From: Artemisia argyi
Lineage: Eukaryota > Streptophyta > Magnoliopsida > Asterales > Asteraceae
Assembly: GCA_030686995.1 (NCBI GenBank)
Contig: CM060693.1
Location: 117,765,228 to 117,829,227 of the forward strand
Length of the DNA: 64,000 nucleotides
Direction of reading: 5' to 3'
Under the pieces are notes generated by a model. It worked only from the letters and a program-made list of their open reading frames with translations. It was not told where the DNA came from and made no database searches. Of this stretch, positions 24,312 through 36,800 are shown in pieces. The position numbers and the translations under genes were made by a program. The stretch's first letter is position 1. Each line of letters starts with the position of its first letter.

Positions 24312-25964
24312 ATGTTGAGTGCAGATAATATGGCAGCATCTATTATTGAAGGATCATCGGCTCCACCAGTTCGTTCTGACAACGATATACTTCCTTTCAA
24401 CAAATGGGTATCTATTGGGAAAAGTAACTGCTATGTGAAGGCTGACAAACATCAGAATCATCCCATATTCCTAATGGCTCTGGATATACTTAAGCACACT
24501 ACATTCTTCAGTGCTTTCACTGCATCTACAACAATCCCATCCATTTACATACAACAGTTCTGGAACACCATCTGCTATGACAGGGCTACCAACACATATA
24601 AATGTCAGCTGGATGAACACTGGGTGAACATCACTAAGGAAACTCTTGGCAGTGCACTTCAAATATTGCCAACTGGTGATAATGTGGAGTACACTCCCCC
24701 GCCTAATCCAGCTACCCTACTAAGCTTTGTCAATGAACTTGGGTATCCCACTCATGTCTCAACACTATCCATAGTCATTACTCACAACATGTACCAACCA
24801 TGGAGAGCCATCGCAAGTCTCATTAACTTTTGTCTGATGGGTAAAACTTCGGGCTACGAAAGACTTAGAGCTCCATCTCTACAAATCCTCTTGGGTGTTG
24901 TCAATGGGAAGAATGTGAATTTTGTTGAAAGAATCTGGGAGGAATTCACTCAGTCCATTCACTCGTTTCTCGAAGATAAAGCGAATCTTGAGGCAAAAAA
25001 AGATGGAAAAAAGAGATCTGCCAAGCTTCTCATTCCAAGCATTCGATTCACAAAGCTTATTATATTAAGTCTCCAGCGATCTCTTAACTTTCACCCAAGA
25101 GAAGAATCGGCTCTCCATCATCCCTCTGATGAAAATACAGTAGGATATCTTAAGTATACTGCTAAAAGTACCGGCGAAATAATCTTTGGTATGGATATTC
25201 CTAATGCTCTTCTCACTCGTGATATACTCACGGCACCATACTATGAGGATTATCTTAAACTTCTGAAAGCAAGTCGGGAAGCATCCGCCAGTGAGCATTC
25301 TCTGTCCACCATGTCTGAGAGAACATCAAAGAAACGCAAGGGAGTGACGACCTCAGCTGCCTCCTCTGAAGGTACCAAAAAGGTTAAATGCACCACTAGG
25401 AGCAAAAAGCCCAGCTCCAAGAAACGTATGTCAAAGGAAAGTGATCCAGAAGATGCACCGAGCACCATACAAGTGCCACTATCGGAAGAAGAAATGGTTC
25501 AAATGGCAACTGCTAAAAGTCTAAAAGATGCGTACATGCCACCAGTACCTCCAGTCAGTGGTGTTAGCATCAAAGAACCTGAATCGGACAAAGGTCACCA
25601 GCTACAGCATGTAGAGGGTAAAGGTAAGGATGTCGCTACAGAAGAACAGGCTGCACAAACATTGTTGAAAATCTCATATCCTGACTCCAAATCAACAAGC
25701 ACTAAGTATATCTTTAAAAGACGTTCCCCGTCATCATCATCTGCCAAAGTGTCTCCGGACAAAACATTGTCACCCTCACCCAGTCTGGGGCAACGTGCTA
25801 ACTCAAGTGGCTCTGAAACTGATACCAGCTCAACACTCCAAGGTGATGACTCCTACTTAGCTACACAAGACGTCACCAGTAACAAACCCGTGCAGGATAA
25901 AGTTGTTGAGACTAAAACACCTCTTGACCCACTTCATGACAAGTTCGTGTCCACTGTTTACTGA
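24312..25964 (+). pseudogene. Env-like extra ORF of element C, N-terminal part
   Basis: This is a 550-codon intact frame. It opens MLSADNMAASIIEG. The N-terminal domain contains ILKHTTFFSAFTAS, IYIQQFWNTICYD, FVNELGYPTHVS and NMYQPWRAIASLINFCLMGK. This is a family I recognise from extra 3' ORFs of Asteraceae copia elements. A basic, Lys/Ser-rich stretch (SKKRKGVTTS, KKPSSKKRMS) and a Ser/Pro-rich acidic tail follow. I see no signal peptide and no clear membrane helix, so env-like refers to position only. The stop TGA at 25,962-25,964 is the first three bases of element F, so the protein is cut by that insertion. The C-terminal domain is at 32,553. Confidence 0.85.
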
Positions 25965-27407
25965 TACGTGGGAATCGCACCAGGCTTTACCTCTCGAGGG
26001 ATCTCCAGAAGCTTACAACCCCCACCAAGCAGTGTACCTGATCGTTGTAGTATAGTATAGTGACAAGTACCGGGGGATTGATCGTTCAACTTAGGAATAG
26101 TGTCGCTAGGATTAGAAAGCCTAAAAACTAGGTCTAGAGGTGAGGGATGATACTTTTTGTATTTTTTATATTTTATGAAAGCAATTAAAATCTCGGGTTT
26201 TTTTGGAAGAGTGGGTGGAATTAGTTGCTAGTCAACTAACCCAATAACTAAGATGCAATCAAAATAAAATAAAAGAAATGAAAATAAAGCTAATTAAACT
26301 AGTGGTGTGAACAATGATAGGGAGAGTTGTATTTACTTAGGTTTCATTACTCCCTAGCTATCTTTTTCAGGTTGATAGTTTGTTACAGTTGCATGGATGA
26401 CGGGTCATATTCCTTAATACTAGTCGTAGGGTAGCGTACAATATTCCCTAACTCTATAGGATCCTACTTCACTCCTATGTCGAGCCGTTAGAAGCTCCTA
26501 ACATGGGATCATTAGAATTCTCCTACGCATTAAATACAACCAAAAATCATAGTACACCTCTGATCATGTTTCTTAAGACGTTCAAGCATGTTACCAATGG
26601 AAGTCTGCCAGTTTTCTTAAGCCTAACATCGAATACAATCATCCGTAACAACTATAAACAAACAATCAACCCATAATTAACATCTAGGTTTCACTACATC
26701 TAAGCAAACACACAAGAGATCTAGCCAAGCATGTTGAATTCTAGACAAGTGTAAGATATATTCAAGCAACACATAGACATATTGATTGAATTGAAAGAGT
26801 ACTTATCTCAAATTGACATGAAAGGTTTCAAAGGGTTAAAACCCTTGAAAAAGCTGTAATATTCGTACTAGGGTTTCTCTCCAAAGTTACACCCCACTTG
26901 TTCCTCTTATTGAATGAAAATTGCAAAACTATATATAGATTTTATAGGGTAACGGCGTCAAGAATGAATTTCTGACGCCGTCAACTCGCCGCCCATAATG
27001 AGATCAGATTGCCTAGATCCAGATTTTACGCCATCATGTGCACTTCTACTCTGGGCCGTCACATGTATTTGGACCATGACGACCTATGGTGACGCCGTCA
27101 TGCCCATAGTGTAAATCTCTTCTGGATCGGGACGGACTTTATCCACTTCCACCTCTTGTATTACTCTTGACGCCGTCACATGAAGACTCTTGACGCCGTC
27201 AAGTACTATTCCCAGCAAGGAAAATTAAGACTTTGCTGTTTTCTTCACTTTTATGCTCCAAAAACGTCCAAAGTGCTTCCTTTTCTAGAATTCACTCCAA
27301 AAGTACCTAAAATGACAAAAGGAACGATTTAGAGCAATATTTGATCAAATAAATTCGAATCCAAGCTAAATTGACCCCCTAAAAATGGTTCATTTTGCGC
27401 CTCATCA
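25962..27407 (-). repeat. 3' LTR of element F
   Basis: The LTR runs from TGATACGTGGG to GCCTCATCA. The minus-strand TATA box (CTATATATAG) is at about 26,939-26,930. Upstream of it on that strand, GACGCCGTCA occurs at 26,974, 27,091, 27,179 and 27,202, plus an inverted near-copy at 26,952. Confidence 0.92.
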
Positions 27408-27447
27408 AATACCCTTACACTTGAGATTTGCTTGTCCTCAAGCAAAT
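27408..27447 (-). other. PPT plus stem-loop, element F site 1
   Basis: AATACCCTTACACTT (next to the LTR) is followed by ATTTGCTTG-TCCT-CAAGCAAAT (27,426-27,434 with 27,439-27,447), a perfect 9 bp stem. Confidence 0.75.
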
Positions 27448-28002
27448 GCGCTTTTATTCTAATCAAAATACAAGTTAGGGGTCATTTAACACTAATACAA
27501 ATGTAATTACAACAAATAATCGTTCCACTAAAGACCAAAAACAAGCACGGAGGTCATATACTAGCACCTCACAAATAGTGTTTAGATACTCACATCTCTC
27601 GGGTGTAATAAAGTATATATCACAATATGGAAATGGAAAATATCTCTCACTACCTGTCATAGCAAAATAGATTACCATAGGCTTGGGAAAGGATCAAACC
27701 TCCCCCACATGGCGTAAGCACCTAGGATAAACTATCAAAGAGGTCTTTTAAAAGGTTATAACGTTCGGTGTAGGGATATGGAACACACGGTTTTGTTGGA
27801 TAAAGGCAATCTTTACTGGTGGCGAGTTAATCATCTTGGTTAATTACATGTACAATATGGCGTTGCTAAGCCAAGACTAGACTTGACTTAAGCTAATAAA
27901 TGAAAAATAACAAAAACATAAAATAGACATAGAATGAAATGGGATGGTAGTCCGTATGTTTTTCTCTTTTCTTTTTTTCTGTTTTTTTTTCTTTTCTAGA
28001 TT

Positions 28003-28058
28003 TATTTATTTATTTATTTATTTATTTTATTTATTTATTTATTTATTTATTTATTTTT
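28003..28058. repeat. (TTTA)n microsatellite
   Basis: Roughly 55 bases of TTTA/TTTAT units sit inside the non-coding part of element F. A similar run lies at 11,786-11,838 in element D. Confidence 0.9.
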
Positions 28059-29022
28059 TCATACACTCTTACCCTACCATCCAAAATAATACATCATAGG
28101 GAATGTACATTCCCCTTACACTTGAATTTTTACATATTTTACAATAAACTAATCTAATGACTCGAATTAAGATAATCGAAACACTTGGAGTACTTTTAAG
28201 ATTAACGCACATATGGGGGTAATAATATGATGTTATTCCCCATTACTCCATAACACAAGTACTTTACCCATGAGTCCCAATCGTCCCAAAACAATATGTA
28301 CAAGGATATGACTCGACTTAGCAACCATGTAATCAATTAGATAATTAACTAACGGTTTAACATGTAACAATAACGCACTAAAGATGAGTGCATACACGGA
28401 AGGCTAAGGCGATTTGGGTGTACATTTAAGTGGGTTGTAACAAATTCTTCCTTTAAGTAAGATGCTTAAAGTTAGAAACGAAAATATAGGGTTGGAGGGG
28501 TGTACTAGTGGTTTCGTGTACTAAAAATGAGTACAACGCTAAGGTGTGGGAAAAATTAATTGACTTAACTAGCCAAGTAATATGACTTAAATGGTCAAGT
28601 AATTATGATACAGGTTCAACACAAGGGTGATCCTAATGCCTCTTATCATGTAGTAAATCCTACTACACGAATGTAGTCTCACTAGCGGTCTCGGGATGCA
28701 TCACTAACACAAGTTCTAGAATCTAAATGCTACCGGTACACTCATAAGCACTAATAGTGAATGCTTTTCCTATCAAATCTAAAGGCGAACCTCACATATT
28801 TGTGTGGAAAATTTTTCTGAATGGTACGGTTTTGTGCTAGTCATATAACTCCTAACCATGAGACGCTTGCTAAGGCTAAAGTTTCACTCCAAAATGTTGT
28901 AAAAAATTTTAAATTTGGCGCTAAAATTACACTAACAAGTATTTCTCTTATATTTATTACACACCTATCATCAAACAAACAAACTCAAGTGCGATAGTAT
29001 CCTATAAGGTATCACCATTTAC

Positions 29023-29063
29023 CCTCCCCTTACACTTAGGATGAACATTGTCCCCAATGTTCA
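29023..29063 (-). other. Second PPT-like tract plus stem-loop, element F site 2
   Basis: CCCTCCCCTTACACTT is followed by TGAACATTG-TCCC-CAATGTTCA (29,042-29,050 with 29,055-29,063), a perfect 9 bp stem. Confidence 0.72.
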
Positions 29064-29913
29064 ATTAAATAATGTAAAAGTGAAATAGGTAAAAGAATGA
29101 AATCAAATACTCCCCTGATTCGTTCGGTGTGGATAGTGTGTTAAGAAGGTTAGATCTTCCTCCAAGAAAATGAACTATCAAAGCTTCCCTTTTAGAAATA
29201 TAGATTATTTTCTTGTCATACATAACCTGTTAAACCTGAGAAAACAAACAAGGCAACCTCACCTAAAATCGGCAGCAATCTATATATACTAACAAGTCCT
29301 AGAAAGCAAATTAAGATATAATGCTTGTGGAATGAATGTTTGCAGATTTCCTAGAGTTTATAAAACTAAAGAATTAAAAAAAAAAACTTCAAGACTCCGT
29401 TAGAAAAACAAAACTAGCAAAATTTCCAGAATTTTACACATGACGCCATCAGGAGTTAACTCCTGACGTCGTCAGTAGTGACCTGCAGAAATCTTTACGT
29501 TAAGTTTTTAGAAAATTTCTGGAAAAACTTATGTCCTACTTCCTGGAAAATCCTGCAAAACATCATTATGACTCGATACAAGCATTTGACTCTTACAAAT
29601 ACTAGTACACATGTCCATTTAATATTGTGGAGAATCATGATAAATTTCGTTTCTTAAAAACCTATTTGGGGTTTCCCCTTACACTTATCTTTTGCGAAAT
29701 ACCTTTGTATGAAGTTAAGACGAAATCAAACGACAAAATAAAGCATTTTCACAGTTTTAGTTTGAAACATGATCTACCAACAATAAAAATAAAGCATGCA
29801 TACGGAAGCAAATAACAATCAAACAATTAAAAATGACACAAAACATGGGTTGCCTCCAAGAAGCGCTTTTCTTTATTTACGAGTCTTGTAGCTAGACACA
29901 AGGTCATTGGCTA

Positions 29914-30936
29914 TTACGTTACCTCATCGTTGGTCTCATTTGCCGATTGTAAATGTTCTTTATAGAGACCAACTACCTTTTTCTCAATTGCTCCAACAAT
30001 CCTATTGGCAAATTCCTTATCAACTTTATATTTCGGTTCTAGAGTCAAGCAATCTTTGTAGAAAAGGCTCTTCGTCTCCCATACATAGTCCATGCCCTTT
30101 TCCTTATCCTCTTCATTGATGTCCTCAAAAGCACCAATTTTATCCATGTCAAATCGAGGCACAAAACGAAATTCTTTCATTCTATTAGGCATCCTATATG
30201 TGATCCTATCGGTTTTACTAGCAAATCGGATTGTCCCTTCTATCTCATCATATTCTAACTTGGACTCTTCAACAAATGGTTTACCAAACACAACATGGGA
30301 TAAGCGACAATCAATAACACTAGCTAGGTCTTCAACAATCATAAAGTCAGTGACATAAGTAAAGTTCCCAACAAAGAAATGTAGACCTTTAACTCTCCCG
30401 ACAAAGTTACAAACTCCACCGGGGTATTTAGTATCCTTTCTAGGTCCAAGTCTTGTTTTCACTATATCATTATAAACACTTGAGGACATAATGTTGATTG
30501 GGGATTTAAAATCAATGTAAGCATTGTCAATATGTTTATACCCAATCTTACATGGTATCTTTGCACTCTTAGGATCGCCTCTCTTTATCTTAGGCTCGAT
30601 TCTAGTGAAAGGAGGTCGAGGATTTTCAATAAGATTATTATAGTACGCAATCTCCTCCTTAGTGGGGTATAGATTGAAATAGTCATCTAGATTTGGATCT
30701 ATCTCCCCTTCCTCAAGTTCCTCAACCACATTCTCAAAATCATTAGGTCCTAGGTCCTTATTTGAATACAAGGCGGTCGCTAGGTCACTAAATGCATGGT
30801 CGAGCTCAACATTAATCAACCTATGAAGCTCCCTAAGTTCCCTAATCTCATTCTTAATTTGTTCACGCAACAAAGCCACTTCTCTTGGGGAAAGGGGTGG
30901 ATTCGCATTTTCCATAATGGTCAACGGGATAGTCAA
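29914..30936 (-). CDS. Element F protease-like ORF (340 aa)
   Basis: This is an intact ORF starting MTIPLTIMENANPPL at 30,936, about 136 bases inside the primer site, so it is the first ORF of the RNA. The N-terminal 120 residues are charged and helical-looking (REVALLREQIKNEIRELREL) and include an acidic EELEEGEIDPNLDDYF. The middle resembles a retroviral-type aspartic protease fold: IDNAYIDFKSPINIMSSSVY, where DFKSPIN aligns with DLGASIN of element D, and FGKPF aligns with LGRGF. The catalytic glycine is not conserved, so activity is doubtful. The C-terminus is highly charged. Uninterrupted coding in a non-autonomous element hints at selection on the protein. No zinc knuckle is present. Confidence 0.75.
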   Translation of the reverse strand: MTIPLTIMENANPPLSPREVALLREQIKNEIRELRELHRLINVELDHAFSDLATALYSNKDLGPNDFENVVEELEEGEIDPNLDDYFNLYPTKEEIAYYNNLIENPRPPFTRIEPKIKRGDPKSAKIPCKIGYKHIDNAYIDFKSPINIMSSSVYNDIVKTRLGPRKDTKYPGGVCNFVGRVKGLHFFVGNFTYVTDFMIVEDLASVIDCRLSHVVFGKPFVEESKLEYDEIEGTIRFASKTDRITYRMPNRMKEFRFVPRFDMDKIGAFEDINEEDKEKGMDYVWETKSLFYKDCLTLEPKYKVDKEFANRIVGAIEKKVVGLYKEHLQSANETNDEVT

Positions 30937-31072
30937 TGAATTTAATTTACTAACAAAGGCACGAAGAAAAAGATAGACTAAAGAAAACCTAAAAATAAAA
31001 ATAAAATCTTACTAGAAAGGAATCTAGCAAGTAGACCTAATAAAAAGAAATCCTAACCTAGACAATAACTAT

Positions 31073-31090
31073 TCCCCGGCAGCGGCGCCA
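31073..31090 (-). other. Primer-binding site of element F (tRNA-Asp type)
   Basis: On the minus strand this reads TGGCGCCGCTGCCGGGGA, differing by one base from the site in element D. It lies six bases from the 5' LTR. Confidence 0.9.
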
Positions 31091-31096
31091 AAAACT

Positions 31097-32541
31097 TGAT
31101 ACGTGGGAATCGCACCAGGCTTTACCTCTCGAGGGATATCGAGAAGCTTACAACCCCCACCAGGCAGTGTACCTGATCGTTGTAGTATAGTATAGTGACA
31201 AGTACCGGGGGATTGATCGTTCAACTCAGGAATAATGTCGCTAGGATTAAAAAGCCTAAAAACTAGGTCTAGAGGTGAGGGATGATTCTTTTTGTATTTT
31301 TTATATTTTATGAAAGCAATTAAAATCTCGGGTTTTTTGGAAGAGTGGGTGGAATTAGTTGCTAGTCAACTAACCCAATAACTAAGATGCAATCAAAATA
31401 AAATAACAGAAATGAAAATAAAGCTAATTGAACTAGTGGTGTGAACAATGATAGGGAGAGTTGTGTTTCCTTAGGTTTCAATACTCCCTAAATATCTTTT
31501 ACAGGTTGAGTGTTTGTTACAATTGAATAGATGACGGGTCGTGTCTATTAATACCAGTCGTAGGGCCGTGTACAATATTCCATAACTCTATAGGACCCTA
31601 CTTCACTCCTATGTCGAGACGTTAGAAGCTCCTAACATGGGATCATTAGAATTCTCCTACGAATTAAATACAACCAAAAATCATAGTACACCCCTGATCA
31701 TGTTTCTTAAGACGTTCAAGCATGTTACCATTGGAAGTCTGCCAGTTTTCTTATGCCTAACATCGAATACAATCATCCGTAACAACTATAAACAAACAAT
31801 CAACCCATAATTAACATCTAGGTTTTGCTACATCTAAGCAAACACACAAGAGATCTAGCCAAGCATGTTGAATTCAAGACAAGTGTAAGATATATTCAAG
31901 CAACACATAGACATATTGATTGAATTGAAAGAGTACTTATCTCAAACTGACATGAAAGGTTTCAAAGGGTAAAAACCCTTGAAAAAGCTGTAATATTCGT
32001 ACTAGGGTTGTTCTCCAAAGTTACACTCTACTTGTTCCTCTTATTGATTGAAAATTGCAAAACTATATATAGATTTTACAGGGTTATGGCGTCAAGAAGG
32101 CATTTATGACGCCGTCAACTCGCCGCCCATAATGAGATCGGATTGCCTAGATCCAGATTTGACGCCGTCATGTGCACTTCTACTCTGGCCCGTCACATGT
32201 ATTTGGACCATGACGGCCTATGGTGACGCCGTCATGCCCATAGTGTAAATCTCTTCTGGATCGTCACGGACTTTATCCCCTTCCACCTCTTGTATTACTC
32301 TTGACGCCGTCACATGAAGATTCTTGACGCCGTCAGGTACTGTTCCCAGCAAGGAAAATTAAGACTTTGCCGTTTTCTTCACTTTTATGCTCCAAAAACG
32401 TCCAAAATGTTTCCTTTTCCAGAATTCACTCCAAAAGTACCTAAAATGACAATAGGAACGATTTAGGGCAATATTTGATCAAATAAATTCGAATTCGGGC
32501 TAAAATGACCCCTTAAAAATGGTTCATTTTTCGCCTCATCA
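31097..32541 (-). repeat. 5' LTR of element F
   Basis: This is the partner of 25,962-27,407. It carries five GACGCCGTCA copies between about 32,108 and 32,337, just upstream of the minus-strand TATA (CTATATATAG near 32,070). Small ORFs in it are not genes. Confidence 0.92.
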
Positions 32542-32552
32542 AATATACTTGA

Positions 32553-33802
32553 ATTCACTCCATCACCACCAGCTTCGTCCCTCCCTATGAAGATTCTCTA
32601 CTATCACAAACTGGTGATATGGGGATGTTTATTACATGGTTTTGTAAGAAGTGTGGATTATCAAAGCTTACTCAAAAGGATCTTGAAGGACCTGCTTTCG
32701 AAATTGTCAAGGTCTTTCATCAGGACGTCAATCATGTACAATATCAAATGGAAGAATGCCACAAGATGTTTAACGATATTGTAGATGAAGGGATCATGAA
32801 GTATAATTATAGCAATCCACTCCCTCTGGGTAGATCTCCTGGTCATGTCACAATCCAAGCAGAGTTTTTCTTCAACAAGGATCTCGAATATCTCATACTT
32901 GGCAAATCGGCTTTGTCACCAAAATGAAAGCTGCACATTATCCAGATATTGGGTTGGAACAGCTTGTCCCTGATGGCATGTGGATATCTCAAGAATGCGA
33001 TTATGATGTCTCCGCCTCTCTTGGAATATCTCACTGGTGGCTCAAGAAGCAGCAATTTTACATAAATCGGTTTCAAGCACAAAGTGACTGCAAGTTTGTT
33101 CGATCACTACTTCAAATCATCAGTGTTGTCAAGGTACAGATACACCCTATCCATGGATATGACTATCTCAAGAGCATAGTTCTCCGTCGAGCTGATTTCA
33201 AAGAATACACCATATCCGAAGGCGACTTCAAACATCTATGCCCAAATGATTTTGAAGATTTGTATTTATTACACCTTCAAGGAAAATTGCATCACCTGCC
33301 GTCTCGTGAGAAGAAGACTCTTGTGTTCGCTATACTTCATTGGGTCTGGGGTATTGTCATCAGAAAACGAGTCGAAGTCTTCCAACTTGGCATCGAAAGC
33401 TATCAATCCCAGCTCAATCTCTCGCGACCTCTATGGGATGTTACTAGCATCGAACTAGTTGCTGATTTTACGGTCATGGAATCTCCACTGGCAGTGATAT
33501 TTCGAGATAGATACAACGTTCCTATGGTCTTGCGCTTCACTGAAATACCCAAGTTCAGTGATGGTACATTGAAAATGGTCGATGAGGCTTTGGACTTCAG
33601 AGTGAAAGAATACCATGTGTATAACTCTGGATCAAGAAGGTATACCAACCGCTGGACAGATCACGACCTGACACTGAACAAGAAATTCCTGGCTGGTATT
33701 CGTAAGAGACTGAAGTTGAGGAGAATCTTTCATAGTTTGGAACACTACGTGGGTGGTAGAGTTCGAGCTGGTGACTACCACCTTCTACAACGCACAGAAT
33801 GA
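32553..33802 (+). pseudogene. Env-like extra ORF of element C, C-terminal part
   Basis: This continues the extra ORF after element F. One frame (32,553-32,927) has YEDSLLSQTGDMGMFITWF, DLEGPAFEIVKVFH and the FFFNKDLEYL segment. A shift near 32,920 leads to the frame 32,924-33,802, with ISHWWLKKQQFYINRF, NDFEDLYLLHLQGKLHHL, FQLGIESYQ, IPKFSDGTL and LEHYVGGRVR, ending at a natural-looking TGA. The family is the one represented at 4335-4809. Its role is unknown. Comparison with the N-terminal piece suggests that a Pro/Ser-rich middle part of the protein is missing, beyond what the insertion alone explains. Confidence 0.85.
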
Positions 33803-36800
33803 TGTCTTATGTTGTGTGGAGTCTCGTTATATGTTGTATTTTGGGTACAGTGATGTTATGTAACATGTACATTATAAACTTTCTGACTGACTCCTTCTCA
33901 TATCCTTATAGTTCTTCTACATTATGCCTAGTAGTATAAAGTCTTAGTTACAACATAAATCAAATTTATAAAACACATAAAAACTATAAAAACTTGAAAA
34001 ATCATTAAAATCCAAAAAAATTCTTCTTTCGACATGTCTCTTGTGTAATCAATATTATGTACGTCTCTAGAAATGTCATTCAATAATGACACGGAATCAT
34101 ACATATGCTTGAGCAAGAGTTTTCGGTTTTAAATAAAGTTTTTTTCTAAAACATGTCGTATCTCAAAAACATTGTTCATAAATATGGGTTACAGTCACTT
34201 CAGGCTGTAACCCGAACATAAAATTATGGCTTGCAGTCATTTCAGGCTATAACCCAAACTTCAAAATTATGGCTTGCTATTACTTCAGATAGCAACCCGT
34301 TTTTCAAAATGGGGAAAACACGTCGCCAAAAAGACGGTTGTTCCTTTTACCGGGTGAAGTTCACCTGGGCATGGATTACTTTATATCCATGTTTCCTCGA
34401 TCTAATGTACGCTTTAGTGCATTATTTCTTGATAAAGAAGAGAAATCTTCTATTTATCGCCAAATACTTTCCCTTCTATGATTTTTCCAGAACGTATTTG
34501 TGCAAAACTTGGTGGTACCATTAGATTTTGATTGAATATCAAATTGAATCTAAATTTTGATAAAAATTTTCACTCAATCAATGACTTCAATATTTTATGA
34601 TAATACTTCAGTTTTTACATCCGTCATTGATTGAGGGGGAGAGTGATTTCTCAAAATTTTATGTATCATCAAAACTTTCCACACTTTGTACAAAAACCTT
34701 GCAACACAACTATTTGTGATGGTTATGTGTCAGAATGAGTACATTTTCAAAGAGTTTTCGTTAAAACTTCAAATCTTTTGTAAACTCATCGAATCTGACA
34801 CATAACAACCTCCCTCACAGATTGAGGGGGAGCAAGAAAAAGGTTCCTTTTATCAGAAAATATTAAAATTGACCGCATTTCTCTCCCAAAACGTTTTCTA
34901 ACTTATTTAAATCAATTGGGATCCAAAATCTCAAAGGATTCGAAATTTTTGATCGGGGGAGAAAATGTAATTTAAATATGAAATTTGATAATCAAATATG
35001 ATCTTTTAGACTCAATAATAGGCTCCCACATATGTGCTAAAACTCTTTCGAATATCGATGCACATATTGAGGGGGAGCAAAAGGCGTTTGTGGAAGTAAT
35101 ACCAAAGACCGACCATTTATCTTTATGCATGGAGTTATAAGGATGGTTAAGGTTAGGTATGAGTTCCCATGATCCACCAGAACTGAAAGGATCTTCCCAG
35201 GGACAATCCATAGATAGATTAGAAGTCCTTAGGAATTATTGAAAAAAAGGAGTAAAGTGAGAAAGGGAAGAGTGCGGACTGAGATAGAGCTAGGACTGGA
35301 ACAAACCCAACAAGGTTCTAGTGGTGAAGTCTTGGTAAGCACTGAAGGGGTTGAAGAATGAAAAAGAAATGAAATGAGAAAGGGTTAAAAGAAATAGCCC
35401 TCCATATATTCAACCTTAGGGCAGAAACCGGGTTCAATTCATAATCTACTGGCGGTTACTAAGGTAACACCAGTATTGAAGACAAGATGTCATGGACCTA
35501 GTGACGCACTGCACTAAACTTCCTAACCACTCAAGTTCTCTTAAAAGAGCTTGTTTTATTCTCATGGGGAACCCTGTGCAATGTATCGACTGCTCATTGC
35601 GAGCTATGTTGATACCTAAAACAGGAGACGCCTCCCCAGTCTCCAGGAGCGGATCAAAATGCACTATTGAGTCTAGAGCCATGAGATCATCCATAAATCT
35701 CGATAGGATACATTCCAAATATGCTTACTGTTTCACACAATGTGGAAAATAAGATAAAATATTTAGAGTCCTATGCATTATGCTTGTGGTATTGCCAGAT
35801 CATCCGAGTGATATGAAAATATTCACAATGAAGATGGAAATCCTTCTAGAGCGAACATCTCTCAAGCTCTTGGTAGGTGTCATGTGAGATCCATCTTGGG
35901 TCAATGATCAAGTGACAACTGGAAAGCAACAATGGTGCGATTCAACATTGAATCAAAGTTGTTCCAGGATATGGATTGACGGATACCTTTGCTAAAACCT
36001 TTCAATGTGCTCACAAACTAATTTTTTCGAGCACATTGATTGTGTATATTCTTTCAAACAAAAGTATTTTTGATGGAAATATGATTCAAAGCTTAAAACT
36101 CTCGTCGTGTCTAAAAAATGTTTATCATATGACACGCAAGTGATTTCTATAAATCAATTTCTCATCAATCCGTCAATACTTATTCACCGATTCTCTCTAT
36201 CGTGTTGTCTGCTTTGAGACGTTCCGGTATGAGAACATGCTTAGTATGAAGATTCCGAAGTGCATTCTTTGGAAAATTCATTACTACAAGTTGGAAATTC
36301 CTGTCAAGGAGAGTCTTCTTTAAAAGAGACTCTACCTGATCACAGGTCGGTTTTCATAAAACCAGAGGGTAGTCTATCCTTGCAGAACGAATGGCAAAGC
36401 CATATTTGTTCTCTATCTTTATTGCTAACTGTTTTATTTCTGGGACACATATAAAGATGGAGTTGATGGTTCCTATTTCTAGCTGAATCGGGTCAATCCA
36501 TACCTCATGCTCACACTTCCTACGCGCTGTCAATGATGATCATGAAAGTTAAAGAGACTACCAACAACATTTCCGCAACTCTGATGAAAAGTCTCTCAAC
36601 ACAGAAGGGTGTGAGCATGACAGTGCTAAAGTCACTACATCAGATGAAGGCTATACTACTGTGGATGAGCTTGGAGATTTACTGTGGCTGATGATCTCAA
36701 AGAAGCTCAAAGATCACACATCATAAAGGAACCCAAATCACAAGTTCATTGCTTGAAGTACAAAGTGTGCTGAAAAGTGAAGAATCAGAACCTACGGGCA

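Larger units (their letters stand above)
27408..29913 (-). other. Element F long 3' non-coding region
   Basis: This is 2.5 kb without a supported gene. It holds two purine-tract complements, each with a stem-loop (27,408-27,447 and 29,023-29,063), and a TTTA microsatellite (about 28,003-28,058). Near 29,450-29,475 there is a palindrome, AGGAGTTAACTCCT, beside two GACG-motif relatives. The spacing between the two tracts is about 1.6 kb. Confidence 0.75.
25962..32541 (-). mobile_element. Non-autonomous gypsy-like element F with one ORF
   Basis: Element F is on the minus strand. LTRs at 25,962-27,407 and 31,097-32,541 (about 1445 bp each) begin TGATACGTGG and end GCCTCATCA. The primer site at 31,073-31,090 is of the tRNA-Asp type. 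The only long ORF is a protease-like protein (29,914-30,936). RT, RNase H and integrase are absent, so it must rely on another element, probably Athila/Tat-like. LTR divergence by eye is about 3%. The flanking five bases differ (TTTAC on the left, AATAT on the right), so no target duplication is visible. Confidence 0.88.

Noticed and set aside
32048..32248. 66-codon plus ORF
   Set aside because: It is inside the element F LTR and covers its GACGCCGTCA array; the other LTR does not keep the frame.
35446..35718. 90-codon minus ORF and its overlapping plus ORF in element C
   Set aside because: No recognisable domain, and both strands are open by chance in a region without other coding signs. 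A polymerase remnant was considered but no catalytic motif fits.
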